From Paracoccus tegillarcae (lineage in GTDB: Bacteria; Pseudomonadota; Alphaproteobacteria; Rhodobacterales; Rhodobacteraceae): a stretch of DNA of 64,000 bases. The stretch is from contig NZ_CP025408.1 of NCBI RefSeq assembly GCF_002847305.1, positions 372,001 to 436,000 on the forward strand, given 5' to 3'. Under the pieces are notes generated by a model. That model was given only the letters and a program-made list of their open reading frames with translations, was not told the DNA's origin and did not search any database. Below are positions 1 through 9,647 of the stretch, in pieces; position 1 is the first letter of the stretch; each line of letters opens with the position of its first letter. A program made the position numbers and the translations under genes.

Positions 1-679
<679 letters not shown>

Positions 680-754
680 GCGGCTCAAGTTGGGCGCGCG
701 GCGGTGAAAGTCAAGCGGCGCTGCTGACCGATTGCGTCAGCAGCGCGACTTGGT

Positions 755-1969
755 TCATTTCTTCAAACGCCCGGGCTGCAACGCATCCCATCCAGCACCG
801 CCATCCATCTCGTCGGCCAGAATTTCGGCGGTGACGGGACCAAGGGTAAAGCCCTGATGGCCGTGGCCGAAATGCGCCCACAGGTTTTCATGGTCGGGCA
901 CACGCCCCACCACCGGCAGCATGTCAGGCATGCAGGGGCGACGGCCGGTCCAGGGTTCGGCCTCGACCGGGGCGCCGATATCGAACAGCTCTTTCGCCGC
1001 CTCTTCACCATGCTTCAACTGCGGCGGCGACATGCGCGGATGCGGTGTCAGTTCGGCAGCGGTGGCGATGCGCAGGCCGCGACGCATGGGGGACATCACC
1101 ACCGAATTGCCAAAATCGGCGATCGGGTGATTGGGCGGGCGTTCCATATGGTAATGCTTGTGATAGCCGCGCTTGTAGACCATCGGCACGTTCAGCGCAT
1201 AGCGCGCCAGCAGCATCGGTGACCAGGGGCCAAGCGCGATGACGGCATGTTCGCCCTCGCCCTCATCAGCCTGCCAGCCCTTGCCCGCACGGTGCAAATC
1301 GCCCGCGTCGCCCACCAGCACGATGCCGCCGCGTTTCTGGAACAGCGCCGCATAGGCCGCCACCAGCGCACCTGGATCAGCGCAATTCCAGCTGTCAGAC
1401 CAATGCGTTGCGCCCTCAACCTCGATCTTGACCGAAGGTTCCAGCGCAGCCAGTTGCTTGCCGTCCAGCAAGGTCGCCTCGACCCCGAATTCGGTCAGGA
1501 ATCGTTCGGCCACCTTGCGCGCCTTGTCCATGCGCTTGGGTGTCCGGTGCAGTTCGATATAGCCGTCCTTGCGGATAATATTGCCGATCCCCGCCGCCTC
1601 GATCAGCGGACCGTGGCGTTCGGTCGATTGGCGGATCAGCTTGCCCCAGGTTAGCGAGGCGCGCTTATGCGCCGCCGGCAGCGAGTTCTTTGCATAGGTC
1701 AGAACCGCATGCGCCTGCGACAGCAGGCCGGGGATGTTCCACTTGACGTCATAGCCACGACCCAGGGCAATCTGCATCAGCGCGCCCGGCGCCAGCGGCA
1801 TCGCATAGGGTTCTACCGCCTCGGTCTGGATCAGACCGGCATTGCCATAGCTGGTCTCGCGCCCCGGCGCGGTGCGGTCGATGATGGTGACCTGATGCCC
1901 ACGCGCCTGCAGGGCAAGCCCGGTGCTGACACCAACCATCCCTGCCCCAAGTACCAGAATCTCTGCCAT
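755..1969 (-). CDS. FAD-dependent D-amino acid dehydrogenase-like oxidoreductase (DadA family), copy 1
   Basis: A 404-residue flavoenzyme of the DadA/glycine oxidase (DAO) family. The N-terminus MAEILVLGAGMVGVSTGLAL carries the GxGxxG dinucleotide-binding fold, followed by an acidic second strand end (IIDR). The C-terminal part has GRRPCMPDMLPVVG and a GHGHQGFTLGP segment, the usual FAD-contact region of the family. These enzymes oxidise a D- or N-methyl-amino acid to the oxo acid and pass electrons to the respiratory chain or O2; the substrate cannot be read from sequence. It is closely similar to the gene at 4013-5236, which points to duplication. It appears to be transcribed alone. Confidence 0.88.
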   Translation of the reverse strand: MAEILVLGAGMVGVSTGLALQARGHQVTIIDRTAPGRETSYGNAGLIQTEAVEPYAMPLAPGALMQIALGRGYDVKWNIPGLLSQAHAVLTYAKNSLPAAHKRASLTWGKLIRQSTERHGPLIEAAGIGNIIRKDGYIELHRTPKRMDKARKVAERFLTEFGVEATLLDGKQLAALEPSVKIEVEGATHWSDSWNCADPGALVAAYAALFQKRGGIVLVGDAGDLHRAGKGWQADEGEGEHAVIALGPWSPMLLARYALNVPMVYKRGYHKHYHMERPPNHPIADFGNSVVMSPMRRGLRIATAAELTPHPRMSPPQLKHGEEAAKELFDIGAPVEAEPWTGRRPCMPDMLPVVGRVPDHENLWAHFGHGHQGFTLGPVTAEILADEMDGGAGWDALQPGRLKK

Positions 1970-2168
1970 AGCTACCTCCGCCCGAATATTGCGCGACAGA
2001 TGCAGAATTCGTCGCGAGACAGCAAGAAAAATTAAGATTTCTGCGGTGTTCTTTCCAAAATTCGCAAGATCTCACCGATCACCACAAAAATCACGCAAAT
2101 TTCTTCGAACTAAGGGCGCGGTTACCCGCCCCAAAACCCAATGGTGGCGGATTTCTGGCAGGCTGGCC

Positions 2169-2792
2169 CTAGAATTCCACCCCTTTTTGCGCGACGATTC
2201 CCTGCGATTTGAACGGGTGCTTGACCTCGGTCATCTCGCTGACCAGATCGGCGGCCTCGATCAGCACCGGCTTGGCGTGGCGACCCGTCAGCACGACATG
2301 GGTCATCGGCGGTTTCTCGGTCAGCAGGAAATCGGCGACCTCATCGGGGTCCAGATAATCGTAGCGAATGGCGATGTTGATCTCGTCCAGCAGAACCAGC
2401 GCGATGTTGGGGTCGCGGATCAGATCCTTGGCCTTTTCCCAGGCGGCGGTGGCCGCGGCGATATCACGCTGGCGATCCTGCGTGTCCCAGGTAAAGCCCT
2501 CGCCCATGGTGTAGAACTGACACTGATCGGCAAAATGGCGGGTCAGTATGCGCTTTTCGCCCGTGTCCCAGTTACCCTTGATGAACTGCACGACGGCGCA
2601 GGGCATATCATGGCCGATGGCGCGCATGATCATCCCGAAACCCGAGGACGACTTGCCCTTGCCATTGCCGGTATGGACGATGATCAGGCCCTTTTCGCCG
2701 CCCTGCTTGCTGGCCATCATCTTCTTGCGTGCGGTCTGGATGCGCTGCATCTTTTCCGTATGGCGCTGGTCTGCGTCACTGATATCGGTCAT
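2169..2792 (-). CDS. cobO: Cob(I)yrinic acid a,c-diamide adenosyltransferase
   Basis: CobO/BtuR transfers the adenosyl group of ATP to the cobalt of cob(I)yrinic acid a,c-diamide in cobalamin synthesis and salvage. The protein is 207 residues, the normal family size. A P-loop HTGNGKGKSS lies near residue 40, followed by the family segment FIKGNWDTGE. A longer reading to 2894 is open, but the ATG at 2792 is preceded by an AGAGGGG ribosome site, and family similarity begins shortly after it (MTDISDADQRHTEKM). No other cobalamin genes are adjacent, and no cobalamin riboswitch was recognised upstream. It diverges from the mscS gene. Confidence 0.94.
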   Translation of the reverse strand: MTDISDADQRHTEKMQRIQTARKKMMASKQGGEKGLIIVHTGNGKGKSSSGFGMIMRAIGHDMPCAVVQFIKGNWDTGEKRILTRHFADQCQFYTMGEGFTWDTQDRQRDIAAATAAWEKAKDLIRDPNIALVLLDEINIAIRYDYLDPDEVADFLLTEKPPMTHVVLTGRHAKPVLIEAADLVSEMTEVKHPFKSQGIVAQKGVEF

Positions 2793-2958
2793 TTCGTCCC
2801 CTCTGCCTTGCCTGAAAACAGTGGCACAGCGGTTCGCAATACGAAACCCCGTGTCACAGGCCCGTGTCACAGGATCGGCATTTGCGGGAACCATTTGGCA
2901 GCACTTATGATTAATAGGCGGGAAACCGAGGCCGAAGGCCCGGAACGACGGGGAAACA

Positions 2959-3990
2959 ATGGATCAAATCTCTCAACTGGACGCCAATATCGGCGGCCTT
3001 TTCGGCAAGCTGCAGGGCTGGATCAACGGGTTCATCACGCTGATCCCCAACCTGATCGCCGCGTCGATCGTGCTGCTGATCGGCTGGGGCATTTCCTGGT
3101 TGGTGATGTGGTCGATCCGCAAGACCCTGCGCAAGCGCGGCAGACCGGCGCTTGCCAATGTCGGCGGCTCGCTGATCGGTTGGGGGATTCTTATCCTGAC
3201 GTTTCTGCTGGCCATGACCATCGTGCTGCCTTCGTTGAAACCCGGCGACATGCTGGCCGGTCTTGGCATCGGGTCGGTCGCCATCGGCTTCGCCTTCAAG
3301 GACATTCTGCAGAACATCCTGTCGGGTGTGCTGATCCTGCTGCATCGTCCCTTCAAGGTCGGCGACCAGATCGAGGCCGCAGGTTATGAAGGCACGGTCG
3401 AAGATATCCAGACCCGCGCCACCACGATCCGCACCTATGACAATTGCCGCGTGGTGATACCGAACAGCGACGTCTATACCGCAGCACTGGTGGTCAATAC
3501 CGCCTATGACAAGCGTCGCTCGCAATATGATGTCGGGATTGGCTATGCCGATGACTGGGATGAGGCCCGCGATGCGATCCTGACATCCATTTCCGGTCTG
3601 GAGGGCGTCGAGGCCGACCCCGCCCCCGAAGTTCTGCCCTGGGGCATTGATGCCAGCCAGTTGACCGTGCGCATCCGCTGGTGGACGCAGCCGCAGCGGT
3701 CCTCGGTGGTTCACACCCATGCCCGCGTCATCCGCGCCGTGTCAAACGCGCTGGACGAGGCCGCCATCGACATGCCCTACCCGACCAATGTCATGCTGTT
3801 TCACGATCAGACCGAGGAAACCGACGGCAAGCGCGGCAACCAGCGCGAAGGCTGGCCCGCAGGCAAAAACCCGCCCCGGTCGCGCCGCGAAGTCGATGAC
3901 GAGGCCCGCGCTGCACGCGAGAAAAATCGTGAAAAGATGGCCGAGGCCGAGAAAGAGCAAGCAGACCAAAAGCCGGCGCGCGACGAATAG
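2959..3990 (+). CDS. Small-conductance mechanosensitive channel (MscS family)
   Basis: A 343-residue inner-membrane channel of the MscS family, opened by membrane tension to release osmolytes during hypo-osmotic shock. Three hydrophobic segments lie at about residues 23-50, 68-90 and 97-125. The third is the Gly/Ala-rich pore helix with IGSVAIGFAFKDILQNILSG. The beta-domain signature FKVGDQIEAAGYEGTVEDI follows, and then the cytoplasmic cage. The C-terminus is a charged Glu/Lys/Arg tail of about 50 residues (EKNREKMAEAEKEQ), longer than in minimal MscS. The ATG at 2959 follows a purine-rich GGGGAAACA stretch. The gene diverges from cobO and converges on the second dadA-like gene. Confidence 0.93.
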   Translation: MDQISQLDANIGGLFGKLQGWINGFITLIPNLIAASIVLLIGWGISWLVMWSIRKTLRKRGRPALANVGGSLIGWGILILTFLLAMTIVLPSLKPGDMLAGLGIGSVAIGFAFKDILQNILSGVLILLHRPFKVGDQIEAAGYEGTVEDIQTRATTIRTYDNCRVVIPNSDVYTAALVVNTAYDKRRSQYDVGIGYADDWDEARDAILTSISGLEGVEADPAPEVLPWGIDASQLTVRIRWWTQPQRSSVVHTHARVIRAVSNALDEAAIDMPYPTNVMLFHDQTEETDGKRGNQREGWPAGKNPPRSRREVDDEARAAREKNREKMAEAEKEQADQKPARDE

Positions 3991-4012
3991 CAGAGGCTAG
4001 GCCAGGTCCATC

Positions 4013-5236
4013 TCAGCCCATCAGCCGCGCGGGCGACAGTTCGGGCCACGTCTCGCCGCCATCCATCTGATCCGCCAGGATATCTGCGGTAACGGCGGCC
4101 AGCGTCAGCCCGTGATGACCGTGGCCGAACTGCGCCCAAAGCCCCGGCTGCCCCGGAACAGCGCCGACAACCGGCAGCATATCGGGCATGCAGGGGCGAC
4201 GCCCGGTCCAGATCGGACCGGCAGCGGCGCTCATGGGCCCCAGCAGTTCGCTCGCGGCTCTCATGCCGACGCGCAGTTGCACCGGATCCGCCGCGGGTCG
4301 GGCCGACAGGTCTGCGCCGCTGCACAGCCGCAAACCGTCGCGCGTGGGCGACAGCACGATGCCGTTTTCCAGATCGGCCAACGGACGATGCGGCATCCGT
4401 TCCGGGCGCAAATGACGGTGATAACCACGCTTGAGCAGCAGCGGCACCCGCAACCCATAGCGCGCCACCATCGGCGCCGACCACGGCCCCATCGCCACCA
4501 CCGCATGTTCGGCCTGCACTGGCGTCGGTCCTTCCAGACGCCAGGCGGCGCCTACGCGGTGCAGTGCCATCGCGTCACCCTGCAAGATCCGCCCCCCGCG
4601 CGACGTGAGCGCTCCGGCATAGCGCGCGGTCAGTTGGGCCGGGTCGGTCACGGTCCAACTGTCGGTCCAATGCACAGCGCCCGGCAGATCGGCGGTGACC
4701 GAGGGCTCAAGCGCGCGCAGTTCGGCGCCGTCCAGCACCCGCGCGCCCACGCCGTAGCGGTCACGGAAACGCGCGGCCATCACCTGCCCGCCGTCAAACC
4801 CCTGCGCGCTGCGGAACAGTTCCAGATACCCATCGCGGCGGATCAGATCATCCGCGCCCGCCGCACGGATCAGCGGCGCATGTGCCTTGCAAGCATCCGG
4901 GATCAGCCGTCGATAGACGGCGATGGCACGGGCATGGGCCGCCGGGCGCGAATGGCGGGCATAGCCGATCAGCGGCCCCGCCTGCGCCATCAGACCGCGC
5001 AGCGACCAGCGCACATCATTGCCGCGCCCGGTGGCGATTGCCCACAGCGCGCGCGGTGCCAGCGGCATCGGATAGGGCTCGACCGCTTCGGACTGGATGA
5101 TGCAGGCATTGCCAAAGCTGGTTTCCTGCCCCGGCGCCTTGCGGTCGATCAGGGTGACAGCATGGCCGCGCACCTGCAGCGCCAATGCCGTACAGACCCC
5201 GACGATGCCCGCGCCAAGGACAAGGGTTTCAGCCAT
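4013..5236 (-). CDS. FAD-dependent D-amino acid dehydrogenase-like oxidoreductase (DadA family), copy 2
   Basis: A 407-residue DadA/DAO-family flavoenzyme, paralogous to the gene at 755-1969. Both share the start MAE-LVLGAG-VGV, the block EAVEPYPMPLAP and the C-terminal GRRPCMPDMLPVVG with a GHGHHGLTL segment. The start is placed at the ATG at 5236, where family similarity begins, although the frame is open ten codons further upstream. That start overlaps the stop of the acyl-CoA ligase gene by 8 bases, so the two are probably translationally coupled. The substrate is unknown; coupling to a CoA ligase suggests the oxo acid could be activated next, which is inference. Confidence 0.87.
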   Translation of the reverse strand: MAETLVLGAGIVGVCTALALQVRGHAVTLIDRKAPGQETSFGNACIIQSEAVEPYPMPLAPRALWAIATGRGNDVRWSLRGLMAQAGPLIGYARHSRPAAHARAIAVYRRLIPDACKAHAPLIRAAGADDLIRRDGYLELFRSAQGFDGGQVMAARFRDRYGVGARVLDGAELRALEPSVTADLPGAVHWTDSWTVTDPAQLTARYAGALTSRGGRILQGDAMALHRVGAAWRLEGPTPVQAEHAVVAMGPWSAPMVARYGLRVPLLLKRGYHRHLRPERMPHRPLADLENGIVLSPTRDGLRLCSGADLSARPAADPVQLRVGMRAASELLGPMSAAAGPIWTGRRPCMPDMLPVVGAVPGQPGLWAQFGHGHHGLTLAAVTADILADQMDGGETWPELSPARLMG

Positions 5237-6881
5237 TCCCCTCGCCGCGCAGTTCGGGGTGGACATAATCCGACAGGCTTTCGCGCAGGGTCAGCTTGCT
5301 GATCTTGCCGGTGGCCGTCAGCGGCATGGCCTCGACAAAGACCAGATCATCGGGCAATTGCCAGCTGGCCATGCTTTCACCGATCAGGTCGCGCAGTTCC
5401 TCCAGCGTGGGCAGATCGTCGGAATCCCTGGCCACCACCACCAGCAGCGGCCGTTCATCCCATTTGGGATGGGACACGGCGATCACCGCAGCGCTGGCCA
5501 CCTTGGTATGAGCCGCCGCGATGTTTTCCAGATCGATCGAACTGATCCATTCGCCGCCCGATTTGATCAGATCCTTGGCGCGGTCATGCAGTTGCAGATA
5601 ACCATCGGGCCGGATCGAGGCGACATCGCCGGTCCCGAACCAGCCCTCGGCATCCATCGCCTTTTCGGTCGCGGCCTCATTGTCGAAATAGCCGCTGACA
5701 ACGTTATTGCCGCGCACATACAACTCGCCCTTGGACTTGCCGTCATGCGGCTGGCGCTTGCCGCTATCATCCACGATCTTGAAATCGACCCCGTAGGCCC
5801 GCCGCCCCTGCATGGCCTTGCGGGCCATGCGCTCCTCGAACGGGGCATCCGCGATCTGCCAGGGCAGAAATCCGTGGCTGCCGATCGGGCTCATTTCGGT
5901 CATCCCCCAGGCGTGGTTCACCCGGATGCCCATCTTTTCGAACCGTTCGATCATGGCACGCGGTGCGGCGCTGCCACCGACGACGATCTGGCGCAGCGAA
6001 GGCGGCTTGCCGCCGCGCTTGTCGATGGCGTCCTGCAAGCCCTGCCAGATGGTCGGCACGCCCCAGGCGCTTGTCACGCCTTCGCTTTCGATCAGGTCAT
6101 AGAGGCTGTCGCCATCCAGCGCGCTGCCGGGAAAGACCAGATCGGCCCCGATCATCGGCGCCAGGTAGGGCAGCCCCCAGGCATTGACGTGAAACAGCGG
6201 CACAACCGGCAGGATCCGCGCATCCTCGCCCATATCGACGACAAACCCGCTGACGCCCGCCTGCAGCGAATGCAGCACATTGGAACGGTGGGTATAAAGC
6301 GCGCCCTTTGGCTCGCCCGTGGTGCCCGAGGTGTAGCACAGCGACGCCGCCGTATCCTCGGGGAATTCGGGCCATTGCCGGTCGTCGTCCTGACCTTCCA
6401 GCAATTCCTCATAGCACAGCGCATCAAGGCTGTTTTCGGGCATATGCGCGCGATCAGTCATGATCACGTAGCGCAAATCAGAGGGCAGATGATCTTTCAG
6501 CTTTTCCAGCGCCGGCACAAAGGTCAGATCAGCAAAGATCAGACGGTCCTGCGCGTGGCCGGCGATATAGATCAACTGTTCCGCCGACAGGCGCGGGTTG
6601 ATCGTGTGGCAGACCGCACCGATCCCCGAAATCCCGTAATAGAGTTCCAGATGACGAAAGCCGTTCCAGGCAAGGGTCGCCACCCGATCGCCCATCCGGA
6701 TGCCCAGCTTTTCCAGCGCAAAGGACAGTTGAACCGCGCGCTTGCGAAGGGTGGGATAGTCGGTGCGGTGCAGATCGCCCTCGACCGTGCGCGAGACGAC
6801 ACTGGCCAGAGGATGAACCTCGGCTGCATAGTCCAGAATCTCGCTGACCAGCAGCGGGCGATGCATCATCAGACCCATCAT
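5229..6881 (-). CDS. Acyl-CoA ligase, AMP-forming (DmdB / medium-chain type)
   Basis: A 550-residue member of the ANL adenylate-forming superfamily that activates a carboxylic acid to its CoA thioester through an acyl-AMP. The phosphate-binding motif SLCYTSGTTGEPKGALYTHR (A3) is present, with the aromatic HAWGMTEMSPIG block (A5), GWFGTGDVA and DRAKDLIKSGGEWIS (A8), and the C-terminal lysine context TATGKISK. The start MMGLMMHRPLLVSEI resembles 3-methylmercaptopropionyl-CoA ligases (DmdB) of marine Rhodobacteraceae as well as enzymes labelled long-chain fatty acid ligases, so the substrate is open. The ATG at 6881 has a GGGAGGAATT ribosome site; the frame is open above it. It is coupled to the downstream dadA-like gene. 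Confidence 0.88.
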   Translation of the reverse strand: MMGLMMHRPLLVSEILDYAAEVHPLASVVSRTVEGDLHRTDYPTLRKRAVQLSFALEKLGIRMGDRVATLAWNGFRHLELYYGISGIGAVCHTINPRLSAEQLIYIAGHAQDRLIFADLTFVPALEKLKDHLPSDLRYVIMTDRAHMPENSLDALCYEELLEGQDDDRQWPEFPEDTAASLCYTSGTTGEPKGALYTHRSNVLHSLQAGVSGFVVDMGEDARILPVVPLFHVNAWGLPYLAPMIGADLVFPGSALDGDSLYDLIESEGVTSAWGVPTIWQGLQDAIDKRGGKPPSLRQIVVGGSAAPRAMIERFEKMGIRVNHAWGMTEMSPIGSHGFLPWQIADAPFEERMARKAMQGRRAYGVDFKIVDDSGKRQPHDGKSKGELYVRGNNVVSGYFDNEAATEKAMDAEGWFGTGDVASIRPDGYLQLHDRAKDLIKSGGEWISSIDLENIAAAHTKVASAAVIAVSHPKWDERPLLVVVARDSDDLPTLEELRDLIGESMASWQLPDDLVFVEAMPLTATGKISKLTLRESLSDYVHPELRGEGNG

Positions 6882-6997
6882 GTCGAATTCCTCCCTCAGT
6901 GTAACCGGCACGCGTGGCTGGCCGGCTTGATCCCAATCTGGAATCACCCGTTGATCAAATCAAGCAAACCTTGCGGGCGCGGACCGGTGCGCGCCGG

Positions 6998-8425
6998 TCA
7001 GGCAGATGCCGGGCGCGGCACCAGGGGTGGCGCGACATCTGCCGGGATCGGGTTCTGATAGGGCGTTTTCCGCAGCCGCTCGGCATGTTCTGCCTGCGCA
7101 CGTTCCAGCAATGCGGGGTCCGCGATCATCATCTGCGCGCAGCGTGCCATCGCCTTCGCGGCGTGGGTCATGCCCTTATGCGCGGCCGGCGCCTTGCCCT
7201 GCGCGGTGATCTGCCAGCTATGTCCGGGCGAGCCGATGGCGTGGGTCGCGACCAGCACCTCTGACAAGGGCACCGTCCAGGACACGTCGGCCACGTCTGT
7301 CGATCCGACCAGCACCTCGCCGCGTGGCCGCAGCGGCACGACGTAATCGCAAAGCGGCTCGTCCTCGCGCGGCTCCATCGCGACAGTGCTGTACGGGGTG
7401 GCGATATCGGCGGGCGACAGGGTTGCCTGAATGGCGCGGGCATAGTCGCGATCGGCATCGTCAAACGGGACGCCGCCCAACTCATCCAGCGCCTGCTGCA
7501 TGGCCTGGTCGATCGTCAGGTTTTCCAATGTGTTGGAAACGGCAGAGAAGATCTGAAACTCGACCTGCGTGCCGGTCATCAGCGCCGAACCGCGCGCCAC
7601 ATCCTTGACCCGTTCCACCAGCGACAGCATTTCGGCCAGATGCAATGCGCGGATCGAATAGCGCACCTTTGCGCGGGCCTGCACCACGTTGGGGGCCGAT
7701 CCGCCGGCATCCAGATAGGCGTAGTGAATGCGCGCGTCCTGCACCATGTGCTCGCGCAGATAGTTCACGCCGACAGACATCAGTTCTACCGCGTCCAGCG
7801 CCGAACGCCCCAGATGCGGGCTCATGGCGGCATGGCTCGACAGCCCGGTAAAGGTAAAATCGATCCGGGTATTGGCCAGACTCAGCGGATCATCGACCCG
7901 CGTCAGATCATAGGGGTGCCACGTCACCGCCGCATCGACATCGGCAAAAGCACCGTCGCGCACCATAAAGGTCTTGGCCGCGCCGCCTTCTTCCGCCGGG
8001 CAGCCATAATAACGCACGCGCCCCGGAGTGCCGGTCGCGGCCAGCCAGTCCTTGAGCGCACAGGCCGCCAGCAGCGCGGCCGAGCCCAGCAGATTATGCC
8101 CGCAGCCGTGCCCGCTGCCGCCCGGCGCGACCTCTCGCGGCTCTGCGATGCCGGCAACCTGCGACAATCCCGGCAAGGCGTCATACTCACCCAGCACGGC
8201 GATGATCGGACCGCCCTCGCCCGCCTCGCCCATCACGGCGGTCGGAATGCCGGTGACGTTTTCCGTCACGCGAAATCCCTTGGCGCGCAGCATCTCGGTA
8301 TGCGCGGCGCAGGATTCGTATTCGCCGTATAGCAGCTCAGGCGTTGCCCAGACCTGATCAGCCAGCCCGGTCAGATCATCGCGATGGGCATCGACATGAT
8401 CCCAGATCGGTTGCGTATTTTGCAT
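6998..8425 (-). CDS. M20-family amidohydrolase (AbgB-like)
   Basis: A 475-residue metal-dependent hydrolase of the M20D/AbgB type, which cleaves amides such as p-aminobenzoyl-glutamate or N-acyl amino acids. The metal-binding region GGSGHGCGHNLLGSAALLA lies near residue 105, the catalytic PAEEGGAAKTFM follows, and WHPYDLTR carries the next ligand. A lid/dimerisation domain with FTFTGLSSHAAMSPHLGRSALDA sits in the middle. The length matches AbgB (about 480). It ends next to the acyl-CoA ligase start on the same strand and begins 10 bases after the 2-hydroxyacid dehydrogenase stop, so the last two are probably co-transcribed. The substrate is not determinable. Confidence 0.88.
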   Translation of the reverse strand: MQNTQPIWDHVDAHRDDLTGLADQVWATPELLYGEYESCAAHTEMLRAKGFRVTENVTGIPTAVMGEAGEGGPIIAVLGEYDALPGLSQVAGIAEPREVAPGGSGHGCGHNLLGSAALLAACALKDWLAATGTPGRVRYYGCPAEEGGAAKTFMVRDGAFADVDAAVTWHPYDLTRVDDPLSLANTRIDFTFTGLSSHAAMSPHLGRSALDAVELMSVGVNYLREHMVQDARIHYAYLDAGGSAPNVVQARAKVRYSIRALHLAEMLSLVERVKDVARGSALMTGTQVEFQIFSAVSNTLENLTIDQAMQQALDELGGVPFDDADRDYARAIQATLSPADIATPYSTVAMEPREDEPLCDYVVPLRPRGEVLVGSTDVADVSWTVPLSEVLVATHAIGSPGHSWQITAQGKAPAAHKGMTHAAKAMARCAQMMIADPALLERAQAEHAERLRKTPYQNPIPADVAPPLVPRPASA

Positions 8426-8434
8426 AAGGCCCCC

Positions 8435-9430
8435 TTACAGCATTCCCGGCACAACCAGATCAGGCGGCCGGTGGCCATCTGCAAAGGTCTTGATATTGAT
8501 GATGACCTTCTCGCCCATTTCGGCCCGGCCTTCGACCGTCGCGCTGCCCATATGCGGCAGCAGCACCACATTGGTCAGTTCGCGCAGGCGCGGGTTGATC
8601 TCGTGGCCATGTTCGAACACGTCCAGACCGGCACCGGCGATCTCATCGGCGCGCAGCATCCGCGTCAGGGCATTCTCGTCGATCACCTCACCGCGCGAGG
8701 TGTTGATCACCACCGCCGAGGGCTTGAGCAGTTTCAGCCGCCGCGCATTCAGCAGATGAAAGGTCGCGGGCGTATGGGGTGCGTTGACGCTGATGATATC
8801 CATGCGCGCCAGCATCTGATCCAGACTTTCCCAATAGGTCGCCTGCAGGTCTTCCTCGACCTCGGGGCGCAGCCGCTTGCGGTTGTGATAATGGACCTGC
8901 ATCCCGAACACATTCGCGCGACGTGCCACGGCCTGACCGATCCGTCCCATGCCCAGAATGCCCAGACGACGGCCACCGACACGCCCGCCCAGATGCGAGG
9001 TCGGCGCCCAACCGCCCCAACGGCCAGCCTGCATTTCGGCCAGACCTTCGGGGATCCTGCGGGTCACGGCCAAGATCAGCGCCAGGGTCATGTCGGCGGT
9101 ATCCTCGGTCACGACACCGGGCGTGTTGCTGACCAATACGCCGCGCTGACGGGCGGAGAGCACGTCGATATGGTCAACACCTGCACCGTAATTCGAGATC
9201 AGCTTGAGCCGTTCACCGGCCTGGGCCAGCATGTTCGCGTCGATCTGGTCGGTAACGGTGGGCACCAGCACATCGGACACGCGCATTGCCGTCGCCAGCT
9301 CGTCGCGCGTCATTTTCTGGTCCGTTTCATTCAACGAGACGTCGAACAGCTCTTTCATCCGGGTTTCAACCGCTTCGGGCAGCCGTCGTGTGACTGTGAC
9401 CCGCAGACGATCGCGCGAAGATGGTGACAT
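8435..9430 (-). CDS. D-isomer-specific 2-hydroxyacid dehydrogenase (glyoxylate/hydroxypyruvate reductase-like)
   Basis: A 331-residue NAD(P)H-dependent dehydrogenase that reduces 2-oxo acids to D-2-hydroxy acids. The Rossmann motif LGILGMGRIGQAVARRA is in the middle. Catalytic Arg, Glu and His lie in VVINTSRGEVIDE, AGLDVFEHGHE and NVVLLPHMGSAT. The N-terminal segment LISNYGAGVDHIDV is the substrate-loop consensus. It is probably the first gene of a unit with the M20 amidohydrolase 10 bases downstream. Together with the DadA-type oxidases and the CoA ligase it suggests catabolism of unusual amino or 2-oxo acids, which is inference from context. The upstream region to 9647 is a divergent promoter region. 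Confidence 0.9.
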   Translation of the reverse strand: MSPSSRDRLRVTVTRRLPEAVETRMKELFDVSLNETDQKMTRDELATAMRVSDVLVPTVTDQIDANMLAQAGERLKLISNYGAGVDHIDVLSARQRGVLVSNTPGVVTEDTADMTLALILAVTRRIPEGLAEMQAGRWGGWAPTSHLGGRVGGRRLGILGMGRIGQAVARRANVFGMQVHYHNRKRLRPEVEEDLQATYWESLDQMLARMDIISVNAPHTPATFHLLNARRLKLLKPSAVVINTSRGEVIDENALTRMLRADEIAGAGLDVFEHGHEINPRLRELTNVVLLPHMGSATVEGRAEMGEKVIINIKTFADGHRPPDLVVPGML

Positions 9431-9647
9431 CTTGACCTCACTTTACCGACGTCGTGATGCTGCGCACTATTATTGCGCAGCCGCTTTTGGCAAACTGCCC
9501 GCGTTGAGGGGCCGGCACAAGACCCCTGTGGCCGAGTTATCGTGGCGCAAACGCCATCGGTGATCCGGGGATGAGGCATAACAGGCGATGGACCGCGCGT
9601 CAGGGGCTGAACGCGGAACCGTCGGCATAGGCAGGAATGGGCGGAAG

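Noticed and set aside
2793..2958. Cobalamin riboswitch upstream of cobO
   Set aside because: The 166-base gap is short and no conserved B12-box-like sequence was recognised.
1923..3389. 488-residue open frame on the plus strand
   Set aside because: Covers cobO antisense and the start of mscS in another frame; no ribosome site or motif.
5097..7058. 653-residue open frame on the plus strand
   Set aside because: It lies wholly over the acyl-CoA ligase and dadA-like genes on the other strand; composition is the His/Gln/Arg-rich shadow typical of high-GC antisense frames.
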